A DNA stretch of 55,613 nt. Source: Mediterraneibacter agrestimuris. Its GTDB lineage: Bacteria > Bacillota > Clostridia > Lachnospirales > Lachnospiraceae. Made by a program: the position numbers and the translations under genes. Below are positions 23,529 to 33,895 of the stretch, piece by piece; position 1 is the first letter of the stretch; each line of letters opens with the position of its first letter. The notes beneath the pieces are model-generated. The model saw only the letters and a list, made by a program, of their open reading frames with translations. It searched no databases and was not told the DNA's origin. The stretch is from contig NZ_CALPDG010000022.1 in NCBI RefSeq assembly GCF_943193195.1, forward strand, positions 1 through 55,613, written 5' to 3'.

Positions 23529-25604
23529 CTAGTCCTCTTTTACTGAATTTAACACCGAGTTCATCGTTTCATCTGATTCATCATAAAAATAATAAGCATG
23601 CTTTCCAGACTTCTTTGCCCGATACATTGCCACATCTGCCATATGAAATAAAGATTCATAGTCTCTGCCGCTGTCTTTTGCCTTGGCAACACCCATACTG
23701 ACACTGATATGAAAACCCTTATAATCTTTATCCAACATACAGAATACTCGATTCACCGGCATTTCTTTCTCATCCTTATACGGCATAAAAAGTAAAAACT
23801 CGTCACCGCCGACTCTGGCAAGAAGATCATTCCCTCTTGTTCCCTCCTTCAGGGTAGATGCCACCTCCTTGAGCACTTCATCGCCGAACATGTGCCCATA
23901 TTGGTCGTTAGCCTGTTTAAATCCATCCAGGTCAAACACGATCAAAATATATTTTAATTCACTATCTCTGGCAAGTTTTTCACAAATCCGCGCTCTGGCG
24001 GTCTTGTGGTTCAAAAGTCCTGTCAGTGAATCACGCTCAGCGTCCGTTTTCAGATCATTGATCTTCTCTGTCTCATTCTGGATATCTATAATCTTACCAA
24101 TTGCTCCTACAAATTTCTTTGGCTCCTCCTCGCTCCAGATAGACTTTGCTATCACACGGCTCCAACGCTTTTTCCCATTAATCGTGAGCAGATAATCTCT
24201 TTCAAATTTGCCATTTTCCTCAGTCTGTTCTTCAAATGCCTGCAAGAGCTCAGAAAAATCTTCTTCGCGAAAAATTTCTTTTCCGAATATATCGTTTCTC
24301 GGATTCATGATCACTTCAGGAGATTCCAGATAGTCTGCACTCCATTCTGACAGTGTCAGCATCTCTGGTACTTTTGTATATTCAAACTGAATCTCTTGCG
24401 AAATATTTGCAAAAAAGCGATACTTCATCCGTTCTCTCTCCAGAAGCTGAAGTGTCCGGTCAGATACCGCAATATCGCCTTTTTCAAGCTGCTGCTCTAT
24501 AGACTCCACAATCTCAATTCTGGTAGCCGTCTGTTCAGAATGTACTCCTACCTCTTTTTCCAGAGTATCTGAAACCGCTGTCAGGCATTCCAGCAAAACG
24601 GGATTGAATGCACCGCATTCTCCCCCTATAATCATTTCCACTGCTTTCTTATGACTAAACGCTTTTTTATAAACACGGTCCTGACGCAATGCACTGTAAA
24701 CATCCGCCAACGCAACAACCTGGGCCGAAATTGGAATCTCGTCCCCTTTAAGTCTGTCCGGATATCCTTTTCCATCATACCGTTCATGATGCCAGCGGCA
24801 AACTTCACATCCGATTTTGATCAAGGGTTCTTCTTCCCACCGCGGTATTTCCTTCAGAAGTTTCGCGCCTTCTATAGAATGTGTTTTCATGATCTCGAAT
24901 TCTTCGTCTGTAAGTCTCCCCGGCTTATTAAGGATTTTCGTTGGTATTGCGATCTTCCCTATATCATGGAGTGAAGATGCAGTACAGATAAGCTGAATAT
25001 CCTTTCTGCTAATAGAATACTTGTCCGTCATTGTTATAAGCTTTTTTAAAAACAATTCTGTCAGCAGCCGGACATGAAGAATGTGCATTCCACATTCCCC
25101 GTTACGTGATTCTACAATATTGGAAAGAATCTCTATCATCAGTGAATTGTCATTTTCTCTCTTCTGAATCTGCTCTATCACCATATGTTCCAATTCCTTT
25201 TGTTTGGCAAACAACATTAATGTATTGCTTACCCTCCGCTGTACAATACGCTCGTCAAACGGTCTGCTGATATAGTCGTGCACTCCCAGGTCATAGGCTC
25301 TGTCCACATAAGCCGGAACAGTTTCTGATGAAATAATAATAACCGGCACGCTTTTAATCCAGCCATTTTTATTCATAACAGTCAGTAAAGCAAAGCCATC
25401 CATTTTTGGCATAACAATATCAAGGAGCATCAGCGCAATTTCCTGTTCTCTGCCCTGCAAAATGGCAGATGCCTCCAATCCATCCTCTGCTTCCAGTATT
25501 TCATATTCTCCGGACAGCATATCACACAAAAGAGAGCGATTCATCTCTGAATCATCTACAATCAGTATTTTTCGCTTGGAATCACTCATCTCTGTTTTTT
25601 CCAT
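23529..25604 (-). CDS. Response regulator with REC, HD-GYP, PAS and GGDEF domains
   Basis: Predicted phosphorelay output that both makes and degrades cyclic di-GMP. The 691 residues contain, in order, a receiver (about 10-125; VDDSEMNRSLL, LLDIVMPKMDGF), an HD-GYP phosphodiesterase domain (about 160-340; SSLHDIGKIAIP and HHERYDGKGYP), a PAS-like segment (about 390-515) and a GGDEF cyclase domain (about 525-680) with intact VGGDEF. An RxxD inhibitory site (RGND) lies five residues before GGDEF. All key residues of both enzymatic domains appear present. No DNA-binding domain. ATG at 25604 follows AAGGAG; the frame start at 25622 is a TTG inside that site. It lies between the hybrid kinase and Hpt genes. 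Confidence 0.92.
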   Translation of the reverse strand: MEKTEMSDSKRKILIVDDSEMNRSLLCDMLSGEYEILEAEDGLEASAILQGREQEIALMLLDIVMPKMDGFALLTVMNKNGWIKSVPVIIISSETVPAYVDRAYDLGVHDYISRPFDERIVQRRVSNTLMLFAKQKELEHMVIEQIQKRENDNSLMIEILSNIVESRNGECGMHILHVRLLTELFLKKLITMTDKYSISRKDIQLICTASSLHDIGKIAIPTKILNKPGRLTDEEFEIMKTHSIEGAKLLKEIPRWEEEPLIKIGCEVCRWHHERYDGKGYPDRLKGDEIPISAQVVALADVYSALRQDRVYKKAFSHKKAVEMIIGGECGAFNPVLLECLTAVSDTLEKEVGVHSEQTATRIEIVESIEQQLEKGDIAVSDRTLQLLERERMKYRFFANISQEIQFEYTKVPEMLTLSEWSADYLESPEVIMNPRNDIFGKEIFREEDFSELLQAFEEQTEENGKFERDYLLTINGKKRWSRVIAKSIWSEEEPKKFVGAIGKIIDIQNETEKINDLKTDAERDSLTGLLNHKTARARICEKLARDSELKYILIVFDLDGFKQANDQYGHMFGDEVLKEVASTLKEGTRGNDLLARVGGDEFLLFMPYKDEKEMPVNRVFCMLDKDYKGFHISVSMGVAKAKDSGRDYESLFHMADVAMYRAKKSGKHAYYFYDESDETMNSVLNSVKED

Positions 25605-25649
25605 ATCATCTTCTCCTTTCAAAATATTCTTGTTCTTTCTGTTCTCCGG

Positions 25650-28199
25650 CTACGATATGTACCGTCCCAGAACCTGATATAACTTATCAATATCAATTGG
25701 CTTCGCCACATGTTCATCCATTCCAGCCTGCTGACTTCTCTGCATATCTTCTGAAAATGCATCGGCAGTCATCGCAATAATCGGAATTCCGGCATCTTTC
25801 CGTTTCATGGCACGGATAATACTGCATGCCTCATAACCATCCATCACCGGCATCCTGATGTCCATCAGAACTGCATCATAATACCCCTCCGGTGAATCTG
25901 AGAACATTTCCGTACATATTTTCCCATTTTCTGCCCATTCCATCACCAAGCCAACATCTGACAGGATTTCCTGTGCGATCTCCATATTCAGTTCATTATC
26001 TTCTGCAAGCAAAATACGTTTATTTTCAAAATGAACCTCTTTTGTCCCCAGTTCCTTTTCTATTTCGGAATGTCCTCCAATAAATCGGCTCAATTCCATA
26101 TACAGGTTTGATTTAAACAATGGTTTAGAAATAAATCCAACTGCTCCGACCTCTCGCGCTTCTGCTTCAATGTCACTCCAGTCATACGCAGATATGATCA
26201 GAATCGGAAATTCCTCACCCACCAGACTGCGAAGATGACGCGCTGTCTCAAGTCCGCACATTCCCGGCATCATCCAGTCCAGAAGTATCACTTGATATTC
26301 GCCTTCCCGTCCAAGCTGTTGTTCTACCATCTGAAGCGCTGTCTCGCCGCTTGTCACCCAGTCTGCGTTTATTCCGATTTCCCGCAGTTCAGTCACTGCA
26401 CTTTCACATTGATCTTCATTATTGTCTATAACTAATATGTTCCATGGCGGAAGTATCATTTCTCCAAGTTTTTCCTCCGCACGCTCCAAGTCCAGAGTAA
26501 TCCGGAATTCACTTCCCTCACCCTGACGGCTCTGAACCTCTATTGTTCCTCCCATCATCTCCACGATGAAACGGGTAATCGACATTCCCAGACCTGTTCC
26601 TTCTATTTTTCTCGCACGGTCCTCACGAGTGAAGGTTTCAAACATCTTTTTCTGGAACTCCTCTGTCATTCCAATACCGTTATCTTTTACCCTAAAAAGA
26701 CACCTTACATATTCTGGACCTTTCGGAGATTTCTCCTGCGATAGGTACACATTGATTCTTCCGCCCTGATCAGTAAATTTAATTGCATTTGACAATAGGT
26801 TGAGAAGCACCTGATTCAGACGCACATCATCACAGCATACCATCTCTGTCTCAATATTTTTGATAAAAATATCGAAATGTTGTCCTTTGCTTTTCACCTG
26901 CGGCTGTACTATATTGACAATAGATTCCATTGTTTCGCGCAGCGAAATCACCTCTATGTTTAAAGAAAGTCTTCCGCTCTCAATCTTAGACATATCCAAA
27001 ACATCATTGATCAGTCCAAGCAGATGTCTGCCCGAAAGTGTAATCTTTTTCAGACAATCCTGTACCTTTGCTGTATCATGAATATTCGCCGATGCAATTG
27101 CTGTCATACCGATAATTCCATTCATCGGTGTACGGATATCGTGACTCATATTGGACAAGAATTCACTCTTTGCCTTATTCGCTCTCTCAGCCTCCTCCTT
27201 GAGCTTTTGCAGACTCTCCATCTGTCCCTGGGTCATCCGGTAATACATAGCAAACACAATGAATTGTGCCGTCAGTATAAAGATTACCATTCCGACCAGA
27301 GAGTATTGTCTTGCATCTCCCAGGTTACGAATTGTATTTTCCAAAACTTCATAAGGCATAGTAGAAACCAGATACCAGTCAGAGCCTTCCAGAGGAGCAC
27401 AATACAGATGCTTATGTTCCCCATCCATTTTAATCTGCGCCGTATATTCCTCTTTGTTTCCCATTGCCCTTTTTATTTCGCTCACAAAATCTTCTGTCTT
27501 CTTTTTGTTCGTCTCTTCATTGTGCATTTGAAGACGTTCAAAATAGTTTTCTTCTATCGCATCCTTGCTGCAGATTACATAGCTTCCATCCCTGCGGATA
27601 ATCGAAGAATACGCCAGTCCTTCTTCATTATCCAGTTCGAGAGATTTCTTCAGAACCTCAATTGGATAGCTTAATGTCATAATGGTGCTTCTCTTTCCGT
27701 CTGACATGGGATATGCTACTTCCAGCGCCAGAGTAAACATTTTGTTTCCATCTTCATCTGCCCCACCGCTGATCCAGCTTCCTTGTTCTTCCAGAAGCCC
27801 ATTAATCCCCAGTCTGTTTTCACAGATAACATGCTTTCCATATATCACCTCATACTCGCCTGTGTCTGCATACAACTCCATGGAAGCGACATTTCTTACA
27901 TACGCCCCTAACATCAACTCACTTTTTAATTCCTCTCCGTACACTGCATTTTCAGGCGGAGTTCTTTCGATAATACCTTCCCCCTCCTGCAGCCAGATGT
28001 TTGTAACTATTTCAAACTTCTGCTGAAGCTGCCAGTTCGTCTCCGACATATAGAGCTCTCCCATTTCACTGATGGTTTCCTCACTTTTATAACTCATAAA
28101 AAGCGCCTGTATAAACATCATACACATGCTCACTGTAATTAAAATAGCGAAGCTGCTAATCAACATCTTCTTTGTCTTATCCATTGTCTTATCTATCAT
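25650..28199 (-). CDS. Hybrid sensor histidine kinase with two receiver domains
   Basis: An 849-residue membrane sensor. TM1 is at about 12-34, followed by an extracellular Cache-type sensor region (about 35-298), TM2 (about 299-320), a short coiled coil, HisKA with phospho-accepting His353 in [16 protein letters not shown], and an HATPase domain (about 460-575; [17 protein letters not shown]). Two receivers follow (about 595-710 with LLDWMMPGM, and 730-845 with [13 protein letters not shown]). The Cache region suggests sensing of a small extracellular ligand, which I cannot name. With the downstream REC/HD-GYP/GGDEF protein and Hpt it makes a complete phosphorelay whose output is c-di-GMP. 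ATG at 28199 is preceded by GGAGGG. Confidence 0.92.
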   Translation of the reverse strand: MIDKTMDKTKKMLISSFAILITVSMCMMFIQALFMSYKSEETISEMGELYMSETNWQLQQKFEIVTNIWLQEGEGIIERTPPENAVYGEELKSELMLGAYVRNVASMELYADTGEYEVIYGKHVICENRLGINGLLEEQGSWISGGADEDGNKMFTLALEVAYPMSDGKRSTIMTLSYPIEVLKKSLELDNEEGLAYSSIIRRDGSYVICSKDAIEENYFERLQMHNEETNKKKTEDFVSEIKRAMGNKEEYTAQIKMDGEHKHLYCAPLEGSDWYLVSTMPYEVLENTIRNLGDARQYSLVGMVIFILTAQFIVFAMYYRMTQGQMESLQKLKEEAERANKAKSEFLSNMSHDIRTPMNGIIGMTAIASANIHDTAKVQDCLKKITLSGRHLLGLINDVLDMSKIESGRLSLNIEVISLRETMESIVNIVQPQVKSKGQHFDIFIKNIETEMVCCDDVRLNQVLLNLLSNAIKFTDQGGRINVYLSQEKSPKGPEYVRCLFRVKDNGIGMTEEFQKKMFETFTREDRARKIEGTGLGMSITRFIVEMMGGTIEVQSRQGEGSEFRITLDLERAEEKLGEMILPPWNILVIDNNEDQCESAVTELREIGINADWVTSGETALQMVEQQLGREGEYQVILLDWMMPGMCGLETARHLRSLVGEEFPILIISAYDWSDIEAEAREVGAVGFISKPLFKSNLYMELSRFIGGHSEIEKELGTKEVHFENKRILLAEDNELNMEIAQEILSDVGLVMEWAENGKICTEMFSDSPEGYYDAVLMDIRMPVMDGYEACSIIRAMKRKDAGIPIIAMTADAFSEDMQRSQQAGMDEHVAKPIDIDKLYQVLGRYIS

Positions 28200-28260
28200 T
28201 GAAATCCCTCCTTCATCATCTTTGTATATTATAGCAAACGCCTCGCCGTTTGTACATAAT

Positions 28261-28306
28261 AAAAAAAGCAGTTCAGATGAACTGCTTTTCTACTGTGCAC
28301 AGTAAT
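28261..28306. terminator. Terminator after rplT, with adjacent repeat core
   Basis: AAAAGCAGTTCA/TGAACTGCTTTT forms a strong stem with A and T runs on both sides (28261-28290). It serves the minus-strand infC-rpmI-rplT operon. Directly beside it is the 14-bp perfect palindrome TACTGTGCACAGTA (28293-28306), the same core as in the repeat hairpin at 10018-10052. Confidence 0.85.
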
Positions 28307-28333
28307 ACTGCTTTTCCAACATATTCTACTTCA

Positions 28334-28690
28334 TTAAGCAAGTTTAGTCTTTGCAGCTTCAACCAGTGATGCAAAACCTTCCTTGTCGCTTACTGCAAGC
28401 TCTGCAAGCATCTTTCTGTTCATATCGATACCAGCCAGCTTCAGACCATGCATAAATGTGCTGTAAGACATTCCATTCATTCTTGCTGCTGCGTTGATAC
28501 GAGCGATCCAGAGTTGTCTCATCTGACGTTTTCTCTGCTTTCTTCCTGCATATGCAGATGTCAGTGCACGCATTACAGACTGTTTTGCTACTCTGTACTG
28601 TTTGGAACGTGCTCCTCTATATCCTTTTGCGAGTTTCAATGTTCTATTATGTTTCTTTCTTGCGTTCATTCCGCCTTTAATTCTTGCCAT
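28334..28690 (-). CDS. rplT: Large-subunit ribosomal protein bL20
   Basis: Binds 23S rRNA early in 50S assembly and, in Firmicutes, represses its own operon through the leader RNA. The 118 residues show the standard start [35 protein letters not shown], and the C-terminal globular half ([20 protein letters not shown]). Third gene of the infC operon. Confidence 0.98.
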   Translation of the reverse strand: MARIKGGMNARKKHNRTLKLAKGYRGARSKQYRVAKQSVMRALTSAYAGRKQRKRQMRQLWIARINAAARMNGMSYSTFMHGLKLAGIDMNRKMLAELAVSDKEGFASLVEAAKTKLA

Positions 28691-28719
28691 TTCAAGCTCC
28701 TCCTTCTCTTAACCGATTC

Positions 28720-28917
28720 TTACAGATATGGTAATACCTTTTTCATGTTCTTTACATTTGTTGCATCTGCAATTGTAGACTTTCTAAGATTTCTTTTTCT
28801 CTTAGTTGTCTTCTTTGTTAAGATATGGCTTTTATAAGCTTTATTTCTTTTCAGCTTTCCTGTACCTGTTACTTTGAAGCGCTTTGCTGCCGCTCTATTT
28901 GTTTTAATTTTTGGCAT
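28720..28917 (-). CDS. rpmI: Large-subunit ribosomal protein bL35
   Basis: A 65-residue very basic protein with the family start [20 protein letters not shown] and the end [15 protein letters not shown]. It lies between infC and rplT with a good ribosome site, the conserved order. Confidence 0.98.
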   Translation of the reverse strand: MPKIKTNRAAAKRFKVTGTGKLKRNKAYKSHILTKKTTKRKRNLRKSTIADATNVKNMKKVLPYL

Positions 28918-28972
28918 AATGATTTCCTCCTTTAATGTGCTTGTGCCTGCGGATTAAAATCCACAAATATTT

Positions 28973-29479
28973 TTAACGTTTTACAGTTAAAACCATGCTC
29001 ATATTCCGACCTTCCAGCTTTGCCGGCTTCTCTACAGATGCTACATCTTCAAGCTGCTTTGCAAAATCATCCAGAATATGCCTGCTCTGATGAACATGCG
29101 CCATCTCTCTGCCGCGGAAACGCAGTGTAACCTTGACCTTATTGCCCTTTGAGATGAACTTCTTCGCATTATTCATCTTCGTGTTCAGGTCATTGGTATC
29201 AATATTCGGTGATAAACGTACTTCTTTAATCTCAACAGTTTTTTGCTTTTTCTTAGCCTCTTTTTCTTTTCTTGTCAGTTCATACTTATATTTACCGTAA
29301 TCAATAATCTTGCATACCGGCGGCTTTGCTGTCGGCGCAATCTTGACAAGATCCAGTTCTGCTTCCTGTGCCATCTTATAAGCATCCCTTGCAGACATAA
29401 TTCCTAACTGTTCCCCACTCTCGCTGATCAGACGCACTTCTTTATCTCTGATCTGCTCATTAATCATAAAATCGCTAAT
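28973..29479 (-). CDS. infC: Translation initiation factor IF-3, probable ATT start
   Basis: Binds the 30S subunit and checks start-codon pairing. The N-domain begins INEQIRDKEVRLI, and the C-domain carries VKVTLRFRGREMAH. The nearest ATG is at 29467, but the ribosome site GGAGG is 21 bases before it. An in-frame ATT at 29479 (ATT AGC GAT TTT ATG) stands nine bases after GGAGG, giving a 168-residue protein. Non-AUG starts (AUU, AUA, AUC) are the known autoregulatory feature of infC, since IF-3 discriminates against them, so I place the start at the ATT. First gene of the operon behind the L20 leader. Confidence 0.95.
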   Translation of the reverse strand: MSDFMINEQIRDKEVRLISESGEQLGIMSARDAYKMAQEAELDLVKIAPTAKPPVCKIIDYGKYKYELTRKEKEAKKKQKTVEIKEVRLSPNIDTNDLNTKMNNAKKFISKGNKVKVTLRFRGREMAHVHQSRHILDDFAKQLEDVASVEKPAKLEGRNMSMVLTVKR

Positions 29480-29499
29480 TGTCGTATACCTCCGTCATC

Positions 29500-29683
29500 C
29501 TGAATTTCCTTTTAGGTCCTGCAGCGTAAAGAAAATAAAAAAACGAGTGATGTAATATCCACTCGCACAATCTACCCTTACAGACTGCCGCTAGAACAGT
29601 CGGTATGATATCTGTATAAACCGAAGTCACCCAATTATGCTGCGGTGAGAGTGGTTACTCTACTTTCTTTTTCGCTTCACGCT
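29500..29683 (-). ncRNA. L20 ribosomal protein leader RNA
   Basis: This is the untranslated region between the infC promoter and infC. It contains long-range pairing segments and an intrinsic terminator: CGAGTG/CACTCG stem (29544-29565) followed on the minus strand by TTTTTTTATTTT. In low-GC Firmicutes bL20 binds this leader and promotes termination, keeping infC-rpmI-rplT in check. Position, operon and terminator fit that class. I did not fold the whole RNA. Confidence 0.8.
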
Positions 29684-29689
29684 TTGTGT

Positions 29690-29718
29690 ACTATACCATA
29701 TCCCATTCATAGTGTCAA
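29690..29718 (-). promoter_or_regulatory. Strong sigma-A promoter of infC-rpmI-rplT
   Basis: Minus strand TTGACA (29713-29718), 17-base spacer, TATAGT (29690-29695). The predicted transcript starts near 29683, at the beginning of the L20 leader. Confidence 0.85.
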
Positions 29719-29945
29719 TATGAATTTATTAATTTTTAAAACTTTTTATATTTTCTTTCTTTATATAAAAAGATGTGATATAATGATTGCGTTTCGTGCA
29801 ATTAAATTATATGAAAGAAAAAATTTTTCTAAAATATACTTTTAATGTCTATACCTATTATAAGTCACACAAAATCGTATCAGATGACAAGTTCAAAAGT
29901 CAATAGGGATTTAAATTAATTTTTCAAAAATCGGAGGAGCTACTA

Positions 29946-31304
29946 ATGAAAAATAACAGAAGTAACTTTACAAGTAAAATCGGGTTTATCCTGGCAGCGG
30001 CGGGCTCTGCAGTCGGACTCGGAAATCTCTGGCGTTTCCCATATCTGGCGGCTCAGTACGGAGGCGGAACATTTTTGCTCTGCTACCTGATACTGGCGGT
30101 CACATTCGGATTTGCTTTGATGGTTGCCGAAATCGCTCTCGGACGTAAAACAAGACTCAGCGCCATCGGTGCATTTGCTGTCCTGGACAAAAAATACAGC
30201 TTCATCGGAGTACTGGTTGCCCTTGTTCCAATTTTGATTCTGCCTTACTATTCCGTAATTGGCGGATGGGTTATTAAATATTTTATCGTATTTATCTCCG
30301 GACAGACACATGCTGCTTCGGACGATGCCTACTTCACCGGATTTATCAGTCAAACAGGAGAACCACTCCTTTGGTTTGCCCTGTTTGTCACCTTTACTGC
30401 TATTGTTGTTATTCTCGGTGTGGAAAAGGGCATCGAAACAGTCAGCAAGTTTATGATGCCGGTACTGGTAGTTCTGACAATTGGTATTTCTCTCTATGTA
30501 CTGACAATTGACGGTGCATGGGATGGTGTCAAATATTACATCATGCCTCATATGTCTGATTTTTCATTGAAAACATTACTTGCAGCCATGGGACAGCTCT
30601 TTTATTCCATGTCACTGGCTATGGGTATTATGATTACTTATGGTTCCTACATGAAAAAAGCGACCAGACTGGAAAGTTCTGTCCGTCAGATTGAATTTTT
30701 CGACACCGCCATCGCTTTTTTTGCAGGACTGATGATCGTTCCTGCCGTATTTGCATTTTCCGGCGGAGATGCTACCAAATTAAATGCCGGACCTGGACTG
30801 GTATTTATCACACTGCCAAAAGTATTTGACAGCATGCCGCTGGGCGGACTATTCGGAACGTTATTCTTTGTCCTTGTGTTCCTTGCAGCCGTAACTTCTT
30901 CTATTTCACTGATGGAAACCATTGTTTCCATTTTAATGGACCGTTTCCACTGGTCAAGAAAGCTGACAAGTATTATCGTATTTGTATATATATTGCTGAT
31001 GGGTATTCCATCTTCCCTGGGATTCGGTATCTGGGATTTTATCCAGCCATTAGGAATGTCCATTCTGGATGCATATGACTTTATCAGTAACAGTATCCTG
31101 ATGCCGATCGTTGCTCTTCTGACCTGCTTCTTTGTAGCCTTTATAATCAAACCTAAGACGATTATCGAAGAGGCGGAAGCTGAAGGAGCTAAGTTTACAG
31201 CTAAAACACTATTTACTGTTGTGATCAAATGGGTAGCGCCTGTTATCCTTGTAGCAATCTTGATCAGTTCTGTGTTAAACGCAATGGGCTTATATGTATT
31301 GTAA
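29946..31304 (+). CDS. Sodium-dependent transporter of the NSS/SNF family
   Basis: Sodium-coupled amino acid importer of the LeuT/MhsT fold. The 452 residues have about eleven membrane segments, the count seen in MhsT-like members. TM1 shows the sodium- and substrate-binding stretch LAAAGSAVGLGNLWRFPYL (about 13-31). The TM6 unwound region includes LFYSMSLAMGIMITYGSY, and TM8 contributes VFLAAVTSSISLMET. The substrate is not predictable; MhsT relatives take hydrophobic amino acids. AATCGGAGG precedes the start. The gene is alone on the plus strand; a TATAAT at 29779-29784 may be its -10 box, but the -35 is poor. Nothing else is seen in 29719-29945. Confidence 0.93.
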   Translation: MKNNRSNFTSKIGFILAAAGSAVGLGNLWRFPYLAAQYGGGTFLLCYLILAVTFGFALMVAEIALGRKTRLSAIGAFAVLDKKYSFIGVLVALVPILILPYYSVIGGWVIKYFIVFISGQTHAASDDAYFTGFISQTGEPLLWFALFVTFTAIVVILGVEKGIETVSKFMMPVLVVLTIGISLYVLTIDGAWDGVKYYIMPHMSDFSLKTLLAAMGQLFYSMSLAMGIMITYGSYMKKATRLESSVRQIEFFDTAIAFFAGLMIVPAVFAFSGGDATKLNAGPGLVFITLPKVFDSMPLGGLFGTLFFVLVFLAAVTSSISLMETIVSILMDRFHWSRKLTSIIVFVYILLMGIPSSLGFGIWDFIQPLGMSILDAYDFISNSILMPIVALLTCFFVAFIIKPKTIIEEAEAEGAKFTAKTLFTVVIKWVAPVILVAILISSVLNAMGLYVL

Positions 31305-31391
31305 TATGGCTTTTCCGGTTTAAGGCAATATTGATTGTAATGGACAAAAATGTAAAAGTCCAACGAACCGTTTTACCACATGTTTGACAAC

Positions 31392-31438
31392 AAAAATACC
31401 ATCGTACAAACAGTCTCAGCTTGTCCGATGGTATTTTT
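31392..31438. terminator. Bidirectional terminator between the NSS transporter and degV
   Basis: A perfect 13-bp stem, AAAAATACCATCG (31392-31404) with CGATGGTATTTTT (31426-31438), serves the convergent genes on both sides. Confidence 0.9.
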
Positions 31439-31485
31439 TACTTCACATGATTTTCCATTCATTCTTTCATCTGTTTGTATCTGTT

Positions 31486-32349
31486 CTATCTGGCATTTCC
31501 CATAACAAAGACTGCCACAACACCCGGTCCTGTATGACTTCCGATTACCGTTCCAATATTGTTGATCAATATCTCCTGAATTCCCAGCTTCTCACGAACC
31601 TGTTTTGCTACATATTCAGCATCTTCTATACAGTCTCCATGTGTGATCATCGCCATATCATTTTCCCAGCCCTGTATCTGTTCTGCCGCCATGCTTACAA
31701 TCTTATTCAGAGCCTTCTTACGTCCCCGTTCTTTCCCAATTACCTGAAGGCAGCCGTTGTTATCCATGTGAATGACCGGCTTGATCTGCACCATTGTACC
31801 AAGCACTGCCGCGGTCTTAGACACACGTCCTCCGCGGTGCAGATGATGCAAGTCGTCTACAGTTACATTATGACAGATATGAAGTTTATTCTCCTCTGCC
31901 CATTTTGCCACTTCATCAATATTCTTCCCTGCATCCTTCTGTTTCAAGGCATAGTATAGAAGTAAACCTTCTCCCATGCATGCGCATAATGTATCAATAA
32001 TATAAATCTTTGCCTCTGGGTAATCTTCCTTCAACTCTTCTGCAGCAATTCTCATACTGTTAAGTGTTCCGCTCAGTCCAGAAGAAAATCCGAGATGGAG
32101 CACATCCTTTCCTTCCTTCAAAAATGGTTCAAAGTACTCTCTCGCTTCCTCCGGATTGATTTGAGAAGTCGTTGCCATCTTACCGTCACGCAGCTTGTCA
32201 AAAAATTCTTTTGAAGTCAGTCCTTCCATATCTGTATAAGTTTCCCCATCAATTGTATACTTCAGTGGAATCACAGGAACTTCCCGCTCTTCAAGCCAAA
32301 CCTTCGGCAAGTCTACTGTACTGTTTACTGTAATGATATATTCTCTCAT
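31486..32349 (-). CDS. DegV family fatty-acid-binding protein
   Basis: DegV/FakB-type protein that binds a fatty acid and can present it to the FakA kinase. The 287 residues show the N-terminal ITVNSTVDLPKVWLE, the TSQINPEEAREYFEPFL segment with the conserved TSQ, LGFSSGLSGT at about 93-102, and the HRGGRVSK motif near 168-175 that contacts the carboxylate. GGAGG precedes the start. It lies downstream of the MATE gene with an 80-base gap. No fakA in the window. Confidence 0.9.
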   Translation of the reverse strand: MREYIITVNSTVDLPKVWLEEREVPVIPLKYTIDGETYTDMEGLTSKEFFDKLRDGKMATTSQINPEEAREYFEPFLKEGKDVLHLGFSSGLSGTLNSMRIAAEELKEDYPEAKIYIIDTLCACMGEGLLLYYALKQKDAGKNIDEVAKWAEENKLHICHNVTVDDLHHLHRGGRVSKTAAVLGTMVQIKPVIHMDNNGCLQVIGKERGRKKALNKIVSMAAEQIQGWENDMAMITHGDCIEDAEYVAKQVREKLGIQEILINNIGTVIGSHTGPGVVAVFVMGNAR

Positions 32350-32429
32350 TTCCCTGCCTCCATATATTTCATAAATTAATAATTACTGGTATATCATACC
32401 ACCTTTTGTATCATTTCGCAAAATTTTTC

Positions 32430-33788
32430 TTACGGGTTTTGCTGCTGATGCAAAGTCTTGCGCTGTACTGTTATAAATAATATAACCGATACCGTCACTG
32501 AAATAAAGTCCGCCACTGGTTCTGCCCGGTAAATGCCTGCCACCCCCATGAATTTAGGAAAGATAATTGCCAGAGGTATCAAAAGAATCACCTTGCGCAG
32601 CAGCGCAAGAGTCAGAGACGCCTTTGCTTGTCCAAGAGAAAGGAACGCCGTCTGACAGCTCATCTGAATACCGAATATAGTAATTGCAAGAAAATAAACT
32701 GGCATATATTTGCAAGTCAATGCTATCAGATCTTCATTGTTACTAAATATAGACACATAAATTTCCGGTTTCAACACTGCCATTCCTCCGAAAATCATTG
32801 TCATTGTCAGACAAACTGCCGCCATACGGTAGAACACACCTTTGACTCTCTCCAGATTCCCAGCGCCGTAGTTGTAGCTCATAATCGGTTGTACTCCCTG
32901 TGAGATTCCCTGTGTCGGAATCATCACAAGCTGCATCACGCTTGTCATAATTGACATCGTTCCTACATATAGATCGCCGCCGTATTTCTGTAGTCCTGAA
33001 TTTAATGTGATCATTACAAGACTTTCTGTACTCTGCATAATAAACGGAGAAATACCAAGTCCGGCAATATTTTTGACAATCGTTTTATCAAGCCGGAAAT
33101 ACTTCCTGCGAATTCGGATCACACTCTTTTTGGAGGTCAGAAAACGAACCACCCACACTGCACTCAGTGCCTGAGATATAATTGTTGCAAGAGCCGCGCC
33201 GCGAACTCCCATATGTAATACAAATATAAAAATCGGATCCAGAATGATATTGGTTACCGCACCTATCAGTACGGAAAACATCGCAATCTTTGTGTTGCCC
33301 TGTCCGCTGATATAGGTATTCAATCCAAGTGCAAACTGTACAAAAATCGTACCCATCAGATAAATTGTAATGTACTCCCGCGCATATACGATTGTATTAT
33401 CACTTGCACCAAATGCATATAATATCGGATTTCTAAATATAGAAAAAAAGATTGTCAGTACAACCGAGAAACATAATAGCATCATCGCCGATGCCCCTAG
33501 AATCTGCTCTGCCTTATCATAGTTCTTCTTCCCCAGCTGAATGGACGCCAAGGGCGCTCCGCCCGTCCCCGCAAATGCAGCGAATGCAGAGATGACCATG
33601 ATTATCGGAAATGTAACCCCTACTCCCGTCAGAGCCATCTGCCCGTATCCCTCAATATGTCCAATATAAATCCGGTCTACAATGTTATATAATACGTTGA
33701 TCACCTGAGCTGCCACCGTAGGAAGCGCCATACTAAACATCAGCTTTCCAAGAGGTGCATTTCCCAGTCTTTCATCATTTTTCACCAT
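32430..33788 (-). CDS. MATE family efflux transporter
   Basis: Cation-coupled multidrug/toxin exporter with 452 residues and twelve predicted membrane helices. The start region NAPLGKLMFSMALPTVAAQVINVLYNIVDRIYIGH and the internal repeat FNSGLQKYGGDLYVGTMSIMTSVMQLV are typical of the DinF/NorM-like MATE group, and the two halves are homologous. ATG at 33788 follows GAAGGG; the frame start at 33884 adds an unlikely extension. The substrate cannot be predicted. Confidence 0.92.
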   Translation of the reverse strand: MVKNDERLGNAPLGKLMFSMALPTVAAQVINVLYNIVDRIYIGHIEGYGQMALTGVGVTFPIIMVISAFAAFAGTGGAPLASIQLGKKNYDKAEQILGASAMMLLCFSVVLTIFFSIFRNPILYAFGASDNTIVYAREYITIYLMGTIFVQFALGLNTYISGQGNTKIAMFSVLIGAVTNIILDPIFIFVLHMGVRGAALATIISQALSAVWVVRFLTSKKSVIRIRRKYFRLDKTIVKNIAGLGISPFIMQSTESLVMITLNSGLQKYGGDLYVGTMSIMTSVMQLVMIPTQGISQGVQPIMSYNYGAGNLERVKGVFYRMAAVCLTMTMIFGGMAVLKPEIYVSIFSNNEDLIALTCKYMPVYFLAITIFGIQMSCQTAFLSLGQAKASLTLALLRKVILLIPLAIIFPKFMGVAGIYRAEPVADFISVTVSVILFITVQRKTLHQQQNP

Positions 33789-33895
33789 ATTCCCTTCACC
33801 CTTTCTTTTATGGTCCGATAGTAAGTATAACACAAAATGAAACAACTGTGGGAGTCCTAAAAAATTTTTTCCGGTCTCCCACATTGATTAAAATT

